Origin: Modestobacter lapidis
GTDB lineage: Bacteria; Actinomycetota; Actinomycetes; Mycobacteriales; Geodermatophilaceae
Reading direction: 5' to 3'
DNA: 64,000 bases
NCBI GenBank assembly: GCA_019779905.1
Contig: JABAKE010000007.1
Location: 124,001-188,000 of the forward strand
Made by a program: the position numbers and the translations under genes
Shown here: positions 17,766-28,433 of the stretch, one piece after another
How the letters are laid out: each line of letters opens with the position of its first letter
Numbering within the stretch: the stretch's first letter is position 1
Notes under the pieces: generated by a model
The model's input: the letters and a program-made list of their open reading frames with translations, nothing else
Databases searched by the model: none
What the model was told of the DNA's origin: nothing

Positions 17766-18248
17766 GTGCAGATCACCCCCGCGACCTCCCATCGGCTGAC
17801 CGCCGGGGTGACCCAGCTGGTGCGCGCCGGCCGCCGGCTCGGCTCCCGGGTCGCCGACGACCTCTACGGCGACCTGCCCTCCTTCGGCTGGGCGGTGCTG
17901 GTGCCGCTCGAGCAGGACGGTCCGCAGCGGTGCAGTGCCCTGGCCGCCCGGCTCGGGGTGGACGTCTCGGTGGCCAGCCGTCAGGTGTCGGCACTCGAGC
18001 GGGCCGGGTACCTGGACCGCCGTCCCGACCCGCACGACGGGCGGGCCAGCCTGGTCAGCCTCAGCGCAGCCGGTGCAGCCGCCCTCGCCCGGACCCGCGA
18101 GGTGCGAGGTACCTGGGTGGCCGCCGCGCTCCACGACTGGACCGACGAGGAGGCCCGGGAGTTGACCGCCCGGCTGGAGCGGCTGACCGGGGCCCTGGAG
18201 GCCGCCCGCCGACCCGTTCCCCGCCCGTCGACCCCGGTCGCCGGGTGA
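17766..18248 (+). CDS. MarR-family regulator of the adjacent efflux pump
   Basis: 160 residues with a winged helix (CSALAARLGVDVSVASRQVS, then PDPHDGRASLVSLSAAG). GTG 17766 was chosen because it begins just before the conserved first helix and has AGGAC upstream. An ORF start at 17655 would add a non-conserved leader. It lies 71 bases upstream of a DHA2 transporter in the same direction, the usual regulator-pump pair. GTTG-N7-CAAC at 17679-17693, near the likely promoter, is a weak candidate operator. Confidence 0.85.
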   Translation: MQITPATSHRLTAGVTQLVRAGRRLGSRVADDLYGDLPSFGWAVLVPLEQDGPQRCSALAARLGVDVSVASRQVSALERAGYLDRRPDPHDGRASLVSLSAAGAAALARTREVRGTWVAAALHDWTDEEARELTARLERLTGALEAARRPVPRPSTPVAG

Positions 18249-18319
18249 GCCCGCCCCGCCCGCGGGTGCCCGCCGTCCTCCCCGCTCCACCCGAACCGCA
18301 CTCCGCAGGAGATCCGCAG

Positions 18320-19996
18320 ATGAGCAGCACCGCCCCGGCCCGGCCAGCAGCCGGCCCACCCGCACCGGCGCCGGCCGAGCAGCAGGGCGGGATGACCCAC
18401 CAGCAGATCCTGTCGGCGCTGTCGGGGATGTTGCTGGCGATGTTCGTCGCCTTCCTGTCCTCGACGGTCGTCTCCAACGCCCTGCCGACGATCATCACCG
18501 ACCTGCGTGGCTCGCAGAGCCAGTACACGTGGGTGGTCACCGCCACCCTGCTCGCCTCGACGGCGACCACCCCGATCTGGGGCAAACTGGCCGACCTGTT
18601 CAGCAAGAAGCTGCTGATCCAGCTGTCGATCGTGGTCTTCGTGGTCGGTTCGATGCTGGCCGGGCTGTCCTCGTCGGTGCCCATGCTCATCGGCTGGCGG
18701 GCGCTGCAGGGCGTGGGGCTGGGCGGCATCACCGCCCTGGTGCAGATCGCGATGGCCGCGATGATCAGCCCGCGGGAGCGGGGCCGGTACTCCGGCCTGC
18801 TCGGCGCGGTGATGGCGGTGGCCACCGTCGGCGGCCCGTTGATCGGCGGCCTGCTGGTCGACACCAGCTGGCTGGGCTGGCGCTGGTGCTTCTACGTCGG
18901 CGTGCCGTTCGGGATCGTCGCGCTGGTGCTGCTGCAGCGCACGCTGCACCTGCCGGTCACCAAGCGGAAGGTGTCCATCGACTACCTCGGTGCCACCTTC
19001 CTCACCGCCGGCGTCTCGGCCCTGCTGATCTGGGTGACCCTGGCCGGCGGCAGCTTCGACTGGGTGTCGACCGAGAGCGCGCTGTTCGTCGCCGGCGGGC
19101 TGCTCGCCGTCGTCGCCTTCGTCGTCACCGAGCTGCGGGTGCGTGAGCCGATCGTGCCGCTGCGGCTGTTCCGCGACCGGACGACGACGCTGGCGATCAT
19201 CGCCAGCGTGGCGATCGGCGTGGCGATGTTCGGCTCGACGGTCTTCCTCGGGCAGTACCTGCAGATCTCCCGCGGCTACTCGCCGACCGCGGCCGGGCTG
19301 CTGACCATCCCGATGGTCGGCGGGCTGCTGGTGTCCTCGACGGCGTCGGGCATCCTCATTTCCCGGTACGGCCGGTGGAAGGCCTACCTGGTGGCCGGGT
19401 CGGTGCTCGTCGCCGCCGGCTTCGGGCTGCTCTCCACGCTCGATCACGCCACGGACATGGTGGTGCTGGGCGTCTTCCTGGCGGTGCTGGGCGTCGGCAT
19501 CGGGATGACCATGCAGAACCTGGTGCTGGCGGTGCAGAACACCGTGGCGGCCGCCGACCTCGGGGCGGCCAGCTCGGCGGTGGCCTTCTTCCGCAGCCTC
19601 GGTGGCACGATCGGCGTCTCGGTGCTGGGAGCTGCGCTCAGCAGCCGGGTGGGGGTCCTCATCCAGGAGGGCATCGCCGACGTCCCCGGCGCCCCGGCCG
19701 CCGCGTCGGGCGACGTGGGCCTGGCCGACCTGGCCGACGCCCCACCCGCCCTGCGGCAGCTGATCATGGAGTCCTACGGCGACGCGACGGGCCGGATCTT
19801 CCTGATCTCCGCGCTGCTGTCGATTATCACGATCGCGGCGATCCTCTTCATCCGGGAGGTGGCGCTGCGCACCGAGTCCGGCGACCAGCGGCTGCGATCG
19901 GCGAGCGTGGCCCCGGGCGACGCCGGGCCGCCGGACGCCACCGCCGCCGTCGACGCACAGCTGGCCGGGCGGCCCGCCGTGGTTCCCCGGCGGTAG
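18320..19996 (+). CDS. MFS multidrug efflux transporter, DHA2 (EmrB/QacA) type
   Basis: 558 residues with about 14 membrane segments. The proton-coupled MFS motif A is GKLADLFSKK near residue 90. Motif C-like GGPLIGGLLVD near 170 marks drug:proton antiporters. The N-terminus is a Pro/Ala-rich cytoplasmic tail and the C-terminus a hydrophilic tail of about 45 residues. CAGGAGA precedes the ATG. It probably exports toxic or signal compounds under the MarR protein just upstream. Confidence 0.9.
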   Translation: MSSTAPARPAAGPPAPAPAEQQGGMTHQQILSALSGMLLAMFVAFLSSTVVSNALPTIITDLRGSQSQYTWVVTATLLASTATTPIWGKLADLFSKKLLIQLSIVVFVVGSMLAGLSSSVPMLIGWRALQGVGLGGITALVQIAMAAMISPRERGRYSGLLGAVMAVATVGGPLIGGLLVDTSWLGWRWCFYVGVPFGIVALVLLQRTLHLPVTKRKVSIDYLGATFLTAGVSALLIWVTLAGGSFDWVSTESALFVAGGLLAVVAFVVTELRVREPIVPLRLFRDRTTTLAIIASVAIGVAMFGSTVFLGQYLQISRGYSPTAAGLLTIPMVGGLLVSSTASGILISRYGRWKAYLVAGSVLVAAGFGLLSTLDHATDMVVLGVFLAVLGVGIGMTMQNLVLAVQNTVAAADLGAASSAVAFFRSLGGTIGVSVLGAALSSRVGVLIQEGIADVPGAPAAASGDVGLADLADAPPALRQLIMESYGDATGRIFLISALLSIITIAAILFIREVALRTESGDQRLRSASVAPGDAGPPDATAAVDAQLAGRPAVVPRR

Positions 19997-20016
19997 CCAC
20001 GCCCGCCGCACGCGAG

Positions 20017-20045
20017 GGAGGACCGCCGACCGTGGGCGGCCCTCC
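20017..20045. terminator. Hairpin between convergent MFS and osmC genes
   Basis: GGAGGACCGCC (20017-20027) pairs with GGCGGCCCTCC (20035-20045) with one mismatch and a 7-base loop. It lies between the two convergent stop codons and may act in both directions. Confidence 0.6.
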
Positions 20046-20073
20046 GTCGGGTGGGTTCTCCGGGCCTTCCGCC

Positions 20074-20514
20074 TCAGACGAGTGCGGCGTCGAGCGTGAT
20101 CTGCACGCCGGTGAGCGCCTTGCTGACCGGGCAGCCGACCTTGGCCGCCTCGGCGGCCTTCGAGAAGCCGTCGGCGTCCAGGCCCTCGACCTCGCCGCGA
20201 ACGGTGAGCGCGATGCCGGTCAGCATGAACCCGCCGTTGGCCTCGTCCGGCCCGAGGGAGACGTCGGCGCTCACCTCCAGGCTCTGGGTCGTTCCACCGG
20301 CCTCGCCGATCATCGCGGACAGCTGCATGGCGAAGCAGGACGAGTGCGCCGCGGCCACGAGCTCCTCGGGGCTCGTGGTGCCGCCCGCCTCGTCGGCGGC
20401 GCGCTTGGGGAAGGACACCGCGTAGGTGCCGACCTTCGAGCTGCTCAGCTCGACCTGACCGGAACCTTCCTGCAGGGAGCCGTTCCAGGCGGTGCGTGCG
20501 GTGCGGGTGGGCAT
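20074..20514 (-). CDS. osmC: OsmC-family peroxiredoxin
   Basis: 146 residues. It reduces organic hydroperoxides using two reactive cysteines, seen in AAHSSCFAMQLS and AAKVGCPVSKAL. The N-terminus (ARTAWNGSLQEGSG) and TTSPEELVAAAHSSC match OsmC rather than Ohr. An AGGAGG site lies upstream of the ATG at 20512-20514. It lies downstream of an OhrR-like gene in the same direction, with a 118-base spacer, so peroxide-responsive control is likely. Confidence 0.93.
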   Translation of the reverse strand: MPTRTARTAWNGSLQEGSGQVELSSSKVGTYAVSFPKRAADEAGGTTSPEELVAAAHSSCFAMQLSAMIGEAGGTTQSLEVSADVSLGPDEANGGFMLTGIALTVRGEVEGLDADGFSKAAEAAKVGCPVSKALTGVQITLDAALV

Positions 20515-20632
20515 GGGGCCTCCTGGGGGCACGATCCACCGGCCGGGGTGGTCGGTGGGGGTGGACGGGTCGTGCCCGACCATCCCGCGACCGGTCGTGC
20601 GCCGCCAGCCGGGCGCTGCCCGGAGGGGCGGC

Positions 20633-21097
20633 TCAGGAGGTGGTGGCGTCCGCCCGAGGGGTGCCGACCCGTTCGGTGATGACGTGCAGCAGGTCGCGGA
20701 GCGCGAGGAACTCGTCCTTGCCCATGGCCAGCGCGTCGATCATCTCGGCGGAGACCGAGCAGGCCGGTCCCTCGAGCGCGCGGCCCGCGTCGGTCAGCCG
20801 GATGGAGACCGACCGCTCGTCGTCGGCGCGGCGGTGCCGGGTCACCAGGCCGGCCGCGGTGAGGCGCTTGAGCAGCGGTGAGAGGGTGCCGGAGTCGAGG
20901 GCGAGGCGGGCGCCCAACTGACCGACCGTCTGGCCGTCCTCTTCCCACAGCAGCATCAGCACCAGGTACTGCGGGTACGTGATGCCCAGCTCGTCGAGCA
21001 TGGGGCGGTACCGCGCGGTGACCGCGCGGGAGGCCGCGTAGAGCGCGAAGCACAGCTGGTCGTCGAGAGCGACGCTCGGCGACGGAGTTTCCGTCAT
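20633..21097 (-). CDS. OhrR-like MarR-family peroxide sensor
   Basis: 154 residues. The N-terminal LDDQLCFALYAASRA carries the lone redox cysteine (about residue 16) that OhrR proteins use to sense organic hydroperoxides. The winged helix follows (QTVGQLGARLALDSGTLSP, DDERSVSIRLTDAG). The start ATG 21095-21097 lies 6 bases after TACTCT (minus strand), so the mRNA is probably leaderless. The reading frame is open much further upstream across clpB, but that part is an antisense shadow. It probably represses itself and osmC. Confidence 0.88.
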   Translation of the reverse strand: MTETPSPSVALDDQLCFALYAASRAVTARYRPMLDELGITYPQYLVLMLLWEEDGQTVGQLGARLALDSGTLSPLLKRLTAAGLVTRHRRADDERSVSIRLTDAGRALEGPACSVSAEMIDALAMGKDEFLALRDLLHVITERVGTPRADATTS

Positions 21098-21103
21098 GCC
21101 GTC

Positions 21104-21109
21104 AGAGTA
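21104..21109 (-). promoter_or_regulatory. Leaderless -10 box of ohrR-like gene
   Basis: TACTCT on the minus strand lies 6 bases upstream of the ATG, the TANNNT-6/8-start pattern of leaderless actinobacterial genes. Confidence 0.6.
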
Positions 21110-21167
21110 GGGCGCCACCCGGCCGGGAGCGGTTCCAACGCCCCCCATGGGAGTGCCCCGTGTGAGA

Positions 21168-21188
21168 CTTGAGCGGAACAGACTCAAC
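21168..21188. promoter_or_regulatory. HAIR element (HspR operator) upstream of clpB
   Basis: CTTGAGC-GGAACAG-ACTCAAC fits the HAIR consensus CTTGAGT-N7-ACTCAAG in 12 of 14 arm positions with the exact 7-base spacing. It lies 63 bases upstream of the clpB ATG. HspR is encoded at 1428-1886. The match is seen directly; the function follows from the known HspR regulon. Confidence 0.88.
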
Positions 21189-21250
21189 TCCCTCGTCGTT
21201 GGACCGACCGACAGGCACGTCGTCGCAGGAGAGGACCGGGATCCCCGACC

Positions 21251-23848
<2,598 letters not shown>

Positions 23849-23874
23849 CGTGGGCGCCGCGGGATCGTGAGTGG

Positions 23875-23928
23875 GCAGTTGTGGTCGCCCACCCCGGCGC
23901 GTCCGCGCGGGTCGGCGACCACAACTGC
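23875..23928. terminator. Hairpin between convergent clpB and DUF4190 genes
   Basis: A perfect 15-base stem (GCAGTTGTGGTCGCC at 23875-23889 with its complement at 23914-23928) and a 24-base loop between the two stop codons. Likely a bidirectional terminator. Confidence 0.75.
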
Positions 23929-23960
23929 GCTGTCGATCGCGCCGGCTCCGTGGTGCCGGG

Positions 23961-24539
23961 TCAGCCCTCGACGGCGTCCTGCAGGCACTGCTCGTACTGG
24001 GCCTGGTCACCGGTCTGGTTGAACTCGGTGATGCAGTCGCCGGCCGTGGTGACGAAGAACACGGTGGCCAGCAGGATGACCGCGCCGAGCGCCAGCCCGA
24101 TGACGCCGGTCACGATGCCGGTGATCGCCATGCCCCGGTTGTCGGCCCGGCGGGCCTTGACCCGGCGCAGGCCGAGGATGCCCAGCACGATCGCCAGCAG
24201 GCCCAGCACGATGCCCGGGACGCCGGCGAGGAAGGCCGCCGGGATCGACAGGATGCCCAGCACCAGGGCGGCGATGCCCAGGCCGTTGGACTTTGGGGGC
24301 TCGCCGGGCTGGCCGTACTGCCCGGGCTGGCCGTACTGCCCGGGCGTGCCCGGCTGTCCGTAGCCGGGCGGCGGCGCCGCCGGGTAGCCCGGCTGCGGTG
24401 GGAACTGCTGGGCCGACCACGACTGCCCGGAGCCGGTGAACTCCCCGGAACCGGACGAGCCGCTGGGGGGACCGGCCGGCCCGGGACGCTCGTCGTCGGG
24501 ACGGGAGGACTCGGGTGGCGGACCTGGGGGCGTCGTCAT
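23961..24539 (-). CDS. DUF4190 membrane protein with Pro/Gly/Tyr-rich N-terminus
   Basis: 192 residues. The first 85 are disordered, rich in Pro, Gly and Ser, with GQYGQPG repeats. Two membrane segments follow, with the typical DUF4190 layout (GIAALVLGILSIPAAF, then GIVLGLLAIVLGILGLRRVKA, then a further hydrophobic stretch near 150). The last 25 residues have two Cys and are probably outside. The function is unknown; such proteins are common in actinobacterial membranes. The start at 24537-24539 is the first ATG upstream of the repeats. Confidence 0.8.
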   Translation of the reverse strand: MTTPPGPPPESSRPDDERPGPAGPPSGSSGSGEFTGSGQSWSAQQFPPQPGYPAAPPPGYGQPGTPGQYGQPGQYGQPGEPPKSNGLGIAALVLGILSIPAAFLAGVPGIVLGLLAIVLGILGLRRVKARRADNRGMAITGIVTGVIGLALGAVILLATVFFVTTAGDCITEFNQTGDQAQYEQCLQDAVEG

Positions 24540-24634
24540 CCGCCGGAGCGTAGGCCTCCCACGCGACGGTGGCATGGGGCAGCGTCGCCGTCGGTCCGGG
24601 CGAGGACGTCGCCCACCGGGGCCGGTGGCCCGCG

Positions 24635-25117
24635 TCAGGCGCGGCCGCGGGCCCCGGTCTGCGTCCAGGCGGCGGTGGTCGGCGCGAGCAGGCTGCTCGC
24701 CGCGGCCACGCAGAGCACGAGCAGGAGCAGCGAGCTGACGGCGATCCCGCCGGCGCCCGCGCTGACCCACACGGTGAGCAGCCCGAGCAGCCCGCACGTC
24801 ACCAGCCCGGCCCACCGGGCCCAGCCGTGCCGGTGCGCGAGGAACCACGCGGACACGACGGCGGGGAGCCCGAACACGAGGCCCTGGACGACGTTGAGCA
24901 GCACCAGCAGGTCCGCATCGGCCCGGGTCGCGTCCGGCTGTGCCCGGAGGTACTGCTCGACGACCCCGTCGCGGCCGCCCCAGGTGAGCAGGGCGCTGAT
25001 CAGCAGCAGGGCACCGACGACGGCCAGCACGACGACGGCGACCCGGGCCGAGGTGGGCGCGCCGGACGCGCCGGTGGCGGGATCCGAGGAGGGCTGGGCA
25101 GGGCGCGCGGCGCTCAT
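24635..25117 (-). CDS. Small four-helix membrane protein, unknown function
   Basis: 160 residues with about four hydrophobic segments (AVVVLAVVGALLLISALLTW, VVQGLVFGLPAVVSAWFLA, AGLVTCGLLGLLTVWV, and one near the C-terminus). I do not recognise a family. It is divergent from the molybdoenzyme gene with about 100 bases between. Confidence 0.65.
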   Translation of the reverse strand: MSAARPAQPSSDPATGASGAPTSARVAVVVLAVVGALLLISALLTWGGRDGVVEQYLRAQPDATRADADLLVLLNVVQGLVFGLPAVVSAWFLAHRHGWARWAGLVTCGLLGLLTVWVSAGAGGIAVSSLLLLVLCVAAASSLLAPTTAAWTQTGARGRA

Positions 25118-25221
25118 GGGTGCAGCCTGGCACGTCGCCCGGCAGGCTGGCTCCAGCCGACTGTGCGGCCCGTTATGCGATTGTGATCAACCGAAACGGG
25201 CCCTGGGCGCGAAGACAGTGC

Positions 25222-26928
25222 GTGACCGACACCGAGCAGGGCCCGGCGCCCACCGCGGCGCCCGCGGCCGGGACGCCGCGCACCGGCCCGGCCGCACGCC
25301 GGGCGGCGGCCGCGCTGGCCGGCCTGCTCGCCGCCGCCGTCGCGCTCGGGGTGGCCGAACTGGCGGCCGGCTTCATCGGTGCCGCCTCCAGCCCGGTCAT
25401 CGCCGTCGGCAACGCCGCCATTCCGCTGACCCCCGAGCCGGTCAAGACCTTCGCCATCCGCACGTTCGGCGAGGACGACAAGATCGCCCTCGTCGTCGGC
25501 ACCCTGGCAGTTCTCGCGATCTACGCCCTCGTGGTCGGCATGGTCGGCCTGCGCTCCCGGGCCCTGGGCTACGCCGGCATCGTGGTCTTCGGGCTGGTCG
25601 GCTTCGTCGCGGCCGTCACCCGGCCGGCCGGTGGAGTGCTGGACGGCGTCCCGTCGGTCGCCGGCGCCCTCGCCGGGACCGCTGCCCTCGCGGCACTCCT
25701 GGCCCCGCTGGGCACCCGGCCGGGATCCGGTGTCGAGGAGCACGCCGCGGCGGGAGGCGGGCGGGTTCCGGCCGCGGGCACCGCGCGGGCCGACGACCGG
25801 GTGCTGGGGCGGCTCCGCGAGGTGCTGGCCGCCGCTGACCGGGGGAACGCGGCCGTGGACCGCCGGCGCTTCCTGGTCACCAGCGGGGTGGCCGTCGGCG
25901 TCGCCGCGGTCGCCGGTGGCGGCGGTCGGCTGCTGCAGCGGCGCTTCGCCGTCGCCGGGGAGCGGTCGGACCTGGCCCTCCCCCTGCCGTCCTCGCCGGC
26001 CGCGGCGCTGCCGCCGGGCGCCGACCTCGCCGAGCGCGTCCCCGGACTTCCCCCGCTGTTCACGGCCAACCGGGACTTCTACCGCGTGGACACCGCGCTC
26101 GTCGTGCCCCAGCTCAGCCCGTCGGAGTACTCACTGACCCTCACCGGGATGTTCGACTCCCCGCGCTCGTTCGGCCTGGCCGAGCTGTTCGACCGGGACG
26201 ACCTCGTCGAGCGCGACATCACCCTGACCTGCGTCTCGAACGAGGTCGGCGGCACCCTGGCCAGCACCGCCCGGTGGATCGGCGTCCCGCTCGGGGCGTT
26301 CCTCCGGGAGGCCGGCGTGCAGCCGGGCTCGGACCAGCTGGTCTGCCGGTCCAGCGACGGCATGACCATCGGCACCCCGACCCGGGCCGCCCTCGACGTC
26401 GAGGACGCGATGCTGGCCATCGGGATGAACGGCGAACCGCTGCCGGTCGCGAACGGCTTCCCGGTCCGGATGCTCGTCCCCGGCCTCTACGGCTACGTGT
26501 CGGCGTGCAAGTGGCTGACCGGTATCGAGGCGACCACGTACGGCGCCTTCGACGCCTACTGGACCGAGCGGAACTGGGCGATCGACGGCCCGATCGAGGT
26601 CTTCTCCCGGATCGACACGCCCGCCTCCCTGCGCCGGTTCCCGGCCGGGCGGCAGGCCGTCGCCGGGGTCGCCTGGGCGCAGACCCGCGGCATCGCCCGG
26701 GTCGAGGTCAAGGTGGACGACGCGGAGTTCGTCGACGCCGAGCTCGCCCCCGAGGTGGACGCCGACCTGTGGCGCCAGTGGGTGCTCCCGGTCGACCTCG
26801 CCGTCGGCCAGCACCAGCTCACCGTCCGCGCCACCGACCGCGCGGGCACGGTGCAGACCGCCGTCCGGACCCCGCCGTTCCCCGACGGGGCCACCGGCTG
26901 GCACTCCATCCGGGTCATCGCGACCTGA
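25222..26928 (+). CDS. Membrane-anchored molybdopterin oxidoreductase (sulfite oxidase family)
   Basis: 568 residues. The first 170 hold about four membrane helices. A twin-arginine-like motif RRRFLVTSG follows at 214, then an extracytoplasmic Moco domain. The Mo-binding cysteine is C337 in ITLTCVSNEVGG, followed by KWLTGIEATTYGAFDAYWTE, typical of the SUOX/YedY fold, and a C-terminal dimerisation domain. GTG 25222 was chosen because upstream sequence is not conserved in character. The substrate is unknown. A fasciclin lipoprotein follows, an arrangement seen in other actinobacteria. A hairpin at 26935-26959 follows its stop. Confidence 0.85.
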   Translation: MTDTEQGPAPTAAPAAGTPRTGPAARRAAAALAGLLAAAVALGVAELAAGFIGAASSPVIAVGNAAIPLTPEPVKTFAIRTFGEDDKIALVVGTLAVLAIYALVVGMVGLRSRALGYAGIVVFGLVGFVAAVTRPAGGVLDGVPSVAGALAGTAALAALLAPLGTRPGSGVEEHAAAGGGRVPAAGTARADDRVLGRLREVLAAADRGNAAVDRRRFLVTSGVAVGVAAVAGGGGRLLQRRFAVAGERSDLALPLPSSPAAALPPGADLAERVPGLPPLFTANRDFYRVDTALVVPQLSPSEYSLTLTGMFDSPRSFGLAELFDRDDLVERDITLTCVSNEVGGTLASTARWIGVPLGAFLREAGVQPGSDQLVCRSSDGMTIGTPTRAALDVEDAMLAIGMNGEPLPVANGFPVRMLVPGLYGYVSACKWLTGIEATTYGAFDAYWTERNWAIDGPIEVFSRIDTPASLRRFPAGRQAVAGVAWAQTRGIARVEVKVDDAEFVDAELAPEVDADLWRQWVLPVDLAVGQHQLTVRATDRAGTVQTAVRTPPFPDGATGWHSIRVIAT

Positions 26929-26934
26929 CCACCC

Positions 26935-26959
26935 GGGTGCCGGGACACTCCCGGCACCC
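26935..26959 (+). terminator. Hairpin after the molybdoenzyme gene
   Basis: GGGTGCCGGG (26935-26944) pairs perfectly with CCCGGCACCC (26950-26959) across a 5-base loop, starting 6 bases after the stop codon. It could attenuate read-through into the fasciclin gene. Confidence 0.6.
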
Positions 26960-27062
26960 CACCACGCTCGTCGACGGCCACCGGCCGGCGGCGCCGCCCG
27001 GGCCGACGGTCCGGGCACGAACCCCGCGACGAGCCGTCGCACGAGATCCATGGGAGACCACC

Positions 27063-27743
27063 ATGAGCAGCCCCCGCCGCTACCGCAGCATCGTCCTCGC
27101 CGGCGCCGCCGGCCTCGCCCTCACGATGACCGCCTGCGGCTCGGACGACACGTCCGCCGCAGAGGGCACGACCAGCAGCGCCGCCGAGAGCACCAGCTCG
27201 ACTCCCGAGGCCACCGAGGCCACCGAGGCGACCCCGGCGTCGGACGCCCCCTTCGGCCCGGCCTGCTCGCAGGTCCCGACCGAGGGCGAAGGCAGCGTGG
27301 CGGGCATGGCCGACGACCCGGTCGCCACCGCCGCCAGCAACAACCCGCTGCTGTCCACCCTGGTGACCGCCGTCACCCAGGCCAACCTGGTCGACGCGCT
27401 CAACTCGGCCGAGGACGTCACGGTGCTGGCCCCGGCCAACCCTGCGTTCGAGGCCGTGCCGGCCGACGCGCTGAACGCGCTGCTGGCCGACCAGGCCCAG
27501 CTGACCACGGTCCTGACCTCCCACGTCATCCCGGGCCGGCTGGCCCCCGACGAGCTGGCCGGCGAGCACACCACGCTGGCCGGCGGCACCGTGACCATCG
27601 AGGGCTCCGGTGAGGACTTCACCCTCACCGCCGACCAGACCGTCGTGGGCAGCGCGCCCGCGTCGGTGATCTGCGGCAACGTGCAGACGGCGAACGCGAC
27701 GGTCTACCTCATCGACCAGGTCCTGGCGCCGGCCGCCGGCTGA
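27063..27743 (+). CDS. Fasciclin-domain lipoprotein
   Basis: 226 residues. The signal peptide ends in a lipobox (LTMTAC), so Cys is lipidated. A Ser/Thr/Glu-rich linker (about 25-60) leads to one fasciclin (FAS1) domain (NPLLSTLVTAVTQANLVDAL, VTVLAPANPAFEAVPADAL, LTSHVIPGRL, and the end ATVYLIDQVLAPA). It resembles mycobacterial MPT83-type surface proteins and is probably extracytoplasmic. ATCCATGGGAGACCACC supplies the ribosome site. It lies after a molybdoenzyme, with a hairpin between. Confidence 0.9.
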   Translation: MSSPRRYRSIVLAGAAGLALTMTACGSDDTSAAEGTTSSAAESTSSTPEATEATEATPASDAPFGPACSQVPTEGEGSVAGMADDPVATAASNNPLLSTLVTAVTQANLVDALNSAEDVTVLAPANPAFEAVPADALNALLADQAQLTTVLTSHVIPGRLAPDELAGEHTTLAGGTVTIEGSGEDFTLTADQTVVGSAPASVICGNVQTANATVYLIDQVLAPAAG

Positions 27744-27756
27744 TCGCCCGCCCGCC

Positions 27757-27786
27757 GCAGGGCCGCCGTCCGGACGGCGGCCCTGC
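27757..27786 (+). terminator. Perfect palindromic hairpin after the fasciclin gene
   Basis: A 30-base perfect palindrome (GCAGGGCCGCCGTCC and its complement) begins 13 bases after the stop. It would form a terminator-type stem directly upstream of the pyrE promoter. Confidence 0.75.
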
Positions 27787-27819
27787 CGCGGGCACTGCGG
27801 AACGGCCGGGGGTGCTCAG

Positions 27820-27825
27820 TAGGGT
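27820..27825 (+). promoter_or_regulatory. Leaderless -10 box of pyrE
   Basis: TAGGGT lies 8 bases before ATG 27834. This spacing supports leaderless translation from 27834 and therefore translation of the family-1 repeat that forms the first codons. Confidence 0.6.
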
Positions 27826-27833
27826 CTGCGCTC

Positions 27834-28433
27834 ATGCAGAAGGACCCCCTCCCTCCCCACTCCTCGTCCCTCGCGGCGGGCCCCCGGGACGGGGCCGCGC
27901 ACCCCGACCGCGACCGGCTCCGCGAGCTCGTCCTCTCCCTCGCCGTGGTGCACGGGAAGGTCACGCTGTCCTCGGGCCGGGAGGCCGACTGGTACGTCGA
28001 CCTGCGCCGGCTGACGCTGCACCACGAGGGCGCCCCACTGGTCGGCCGGGTGATGCGGCAGCTCACCGGCGACCTGTCCTACGACGTCGTCGGCGGGCTC
28101 ACGCTGGGTGCCGACCCGGTGGCCACCGCGATGCTGCACGCCGCGGCGGAGGGAGCCGGGTTCCTGGATGCCTGCGTGGTGCGCAAGCAGGGCAAGGCCC
28201 ACGGGCTGCAGCGCCGGATCGAGGGGCCCGACGTCGCCGGGCGCAGGGTGCTGGTCGTCGAGGACGTCTCCACGACCGGCGGCAGCCCGCTGACCGCGGC
28301 GGAGGCGCTGCAGGAGGCCGGTGCGGAGATCGCCGCCGTCGCGGTGATCGTCGACCGGGGTGGCCGGGCGGCGGTCGAGGCGGCCGGCTTCGAGTACCGG
28401 GCGGCGTTCGACCTGGCCGACCTCGGACTCTAG
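27834..28433 (+). CDS. pyrE: Orotate phosphoribosyltransferase with a repeat-derived N-terminus
   Basis: 199 residues. It adds PRPP to orotate to make OMP in pyrimidine synthesis. The PRPP loop VLVVEDVSTTGGS, the motif VHGKVTLSSGREADWYVDLR and GGLTLGADPVATAM are all present. Homologues start close to DRDRLRELV; here about 22 residues precede it. That leader is encoded by a family-1 repeat copy (27839-27900). No other start codon lies between it and the conserved core, and a leaderless -10 fits ATG 27834, so the leader seems to be translated. The TAG stop is the first triplet of another family-1 copy. Confidence 0.93.
   Translation: MQKDPLPPHSSSLAAGPRDGAAHPDRDRLRELVLSLAVVHGKVTLSSGREADWYVDLRRLTLHHEGAPLVGRVMRQLTGDLSYDVVGGLTLGADPVATAMLHAAAEGAGFLDACVVRKQGKAHGLQRRIEGPDVAGRRVLVVEDVSTTGGSPLTAAEALQEAGAEIAAVAVIVDRGGRAAVEAAGFEYRAAFDLADLGL
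27839..27900 (+). repeat. Family-1 hairpin repeat inside the pyrE coding start
   Basis: GAAGGACC at 27839, basal arm CCCCCTCCC (27845-27853), core TCGTCCCTCGCGGCGGGCCC, and the facing arm GGGACGGGG (27886-27894). One central mismatch is present. It aligns along its length with the copy that follows pyrE at 28433. It is the only copy located at a gene start. Confidence 0.8.
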
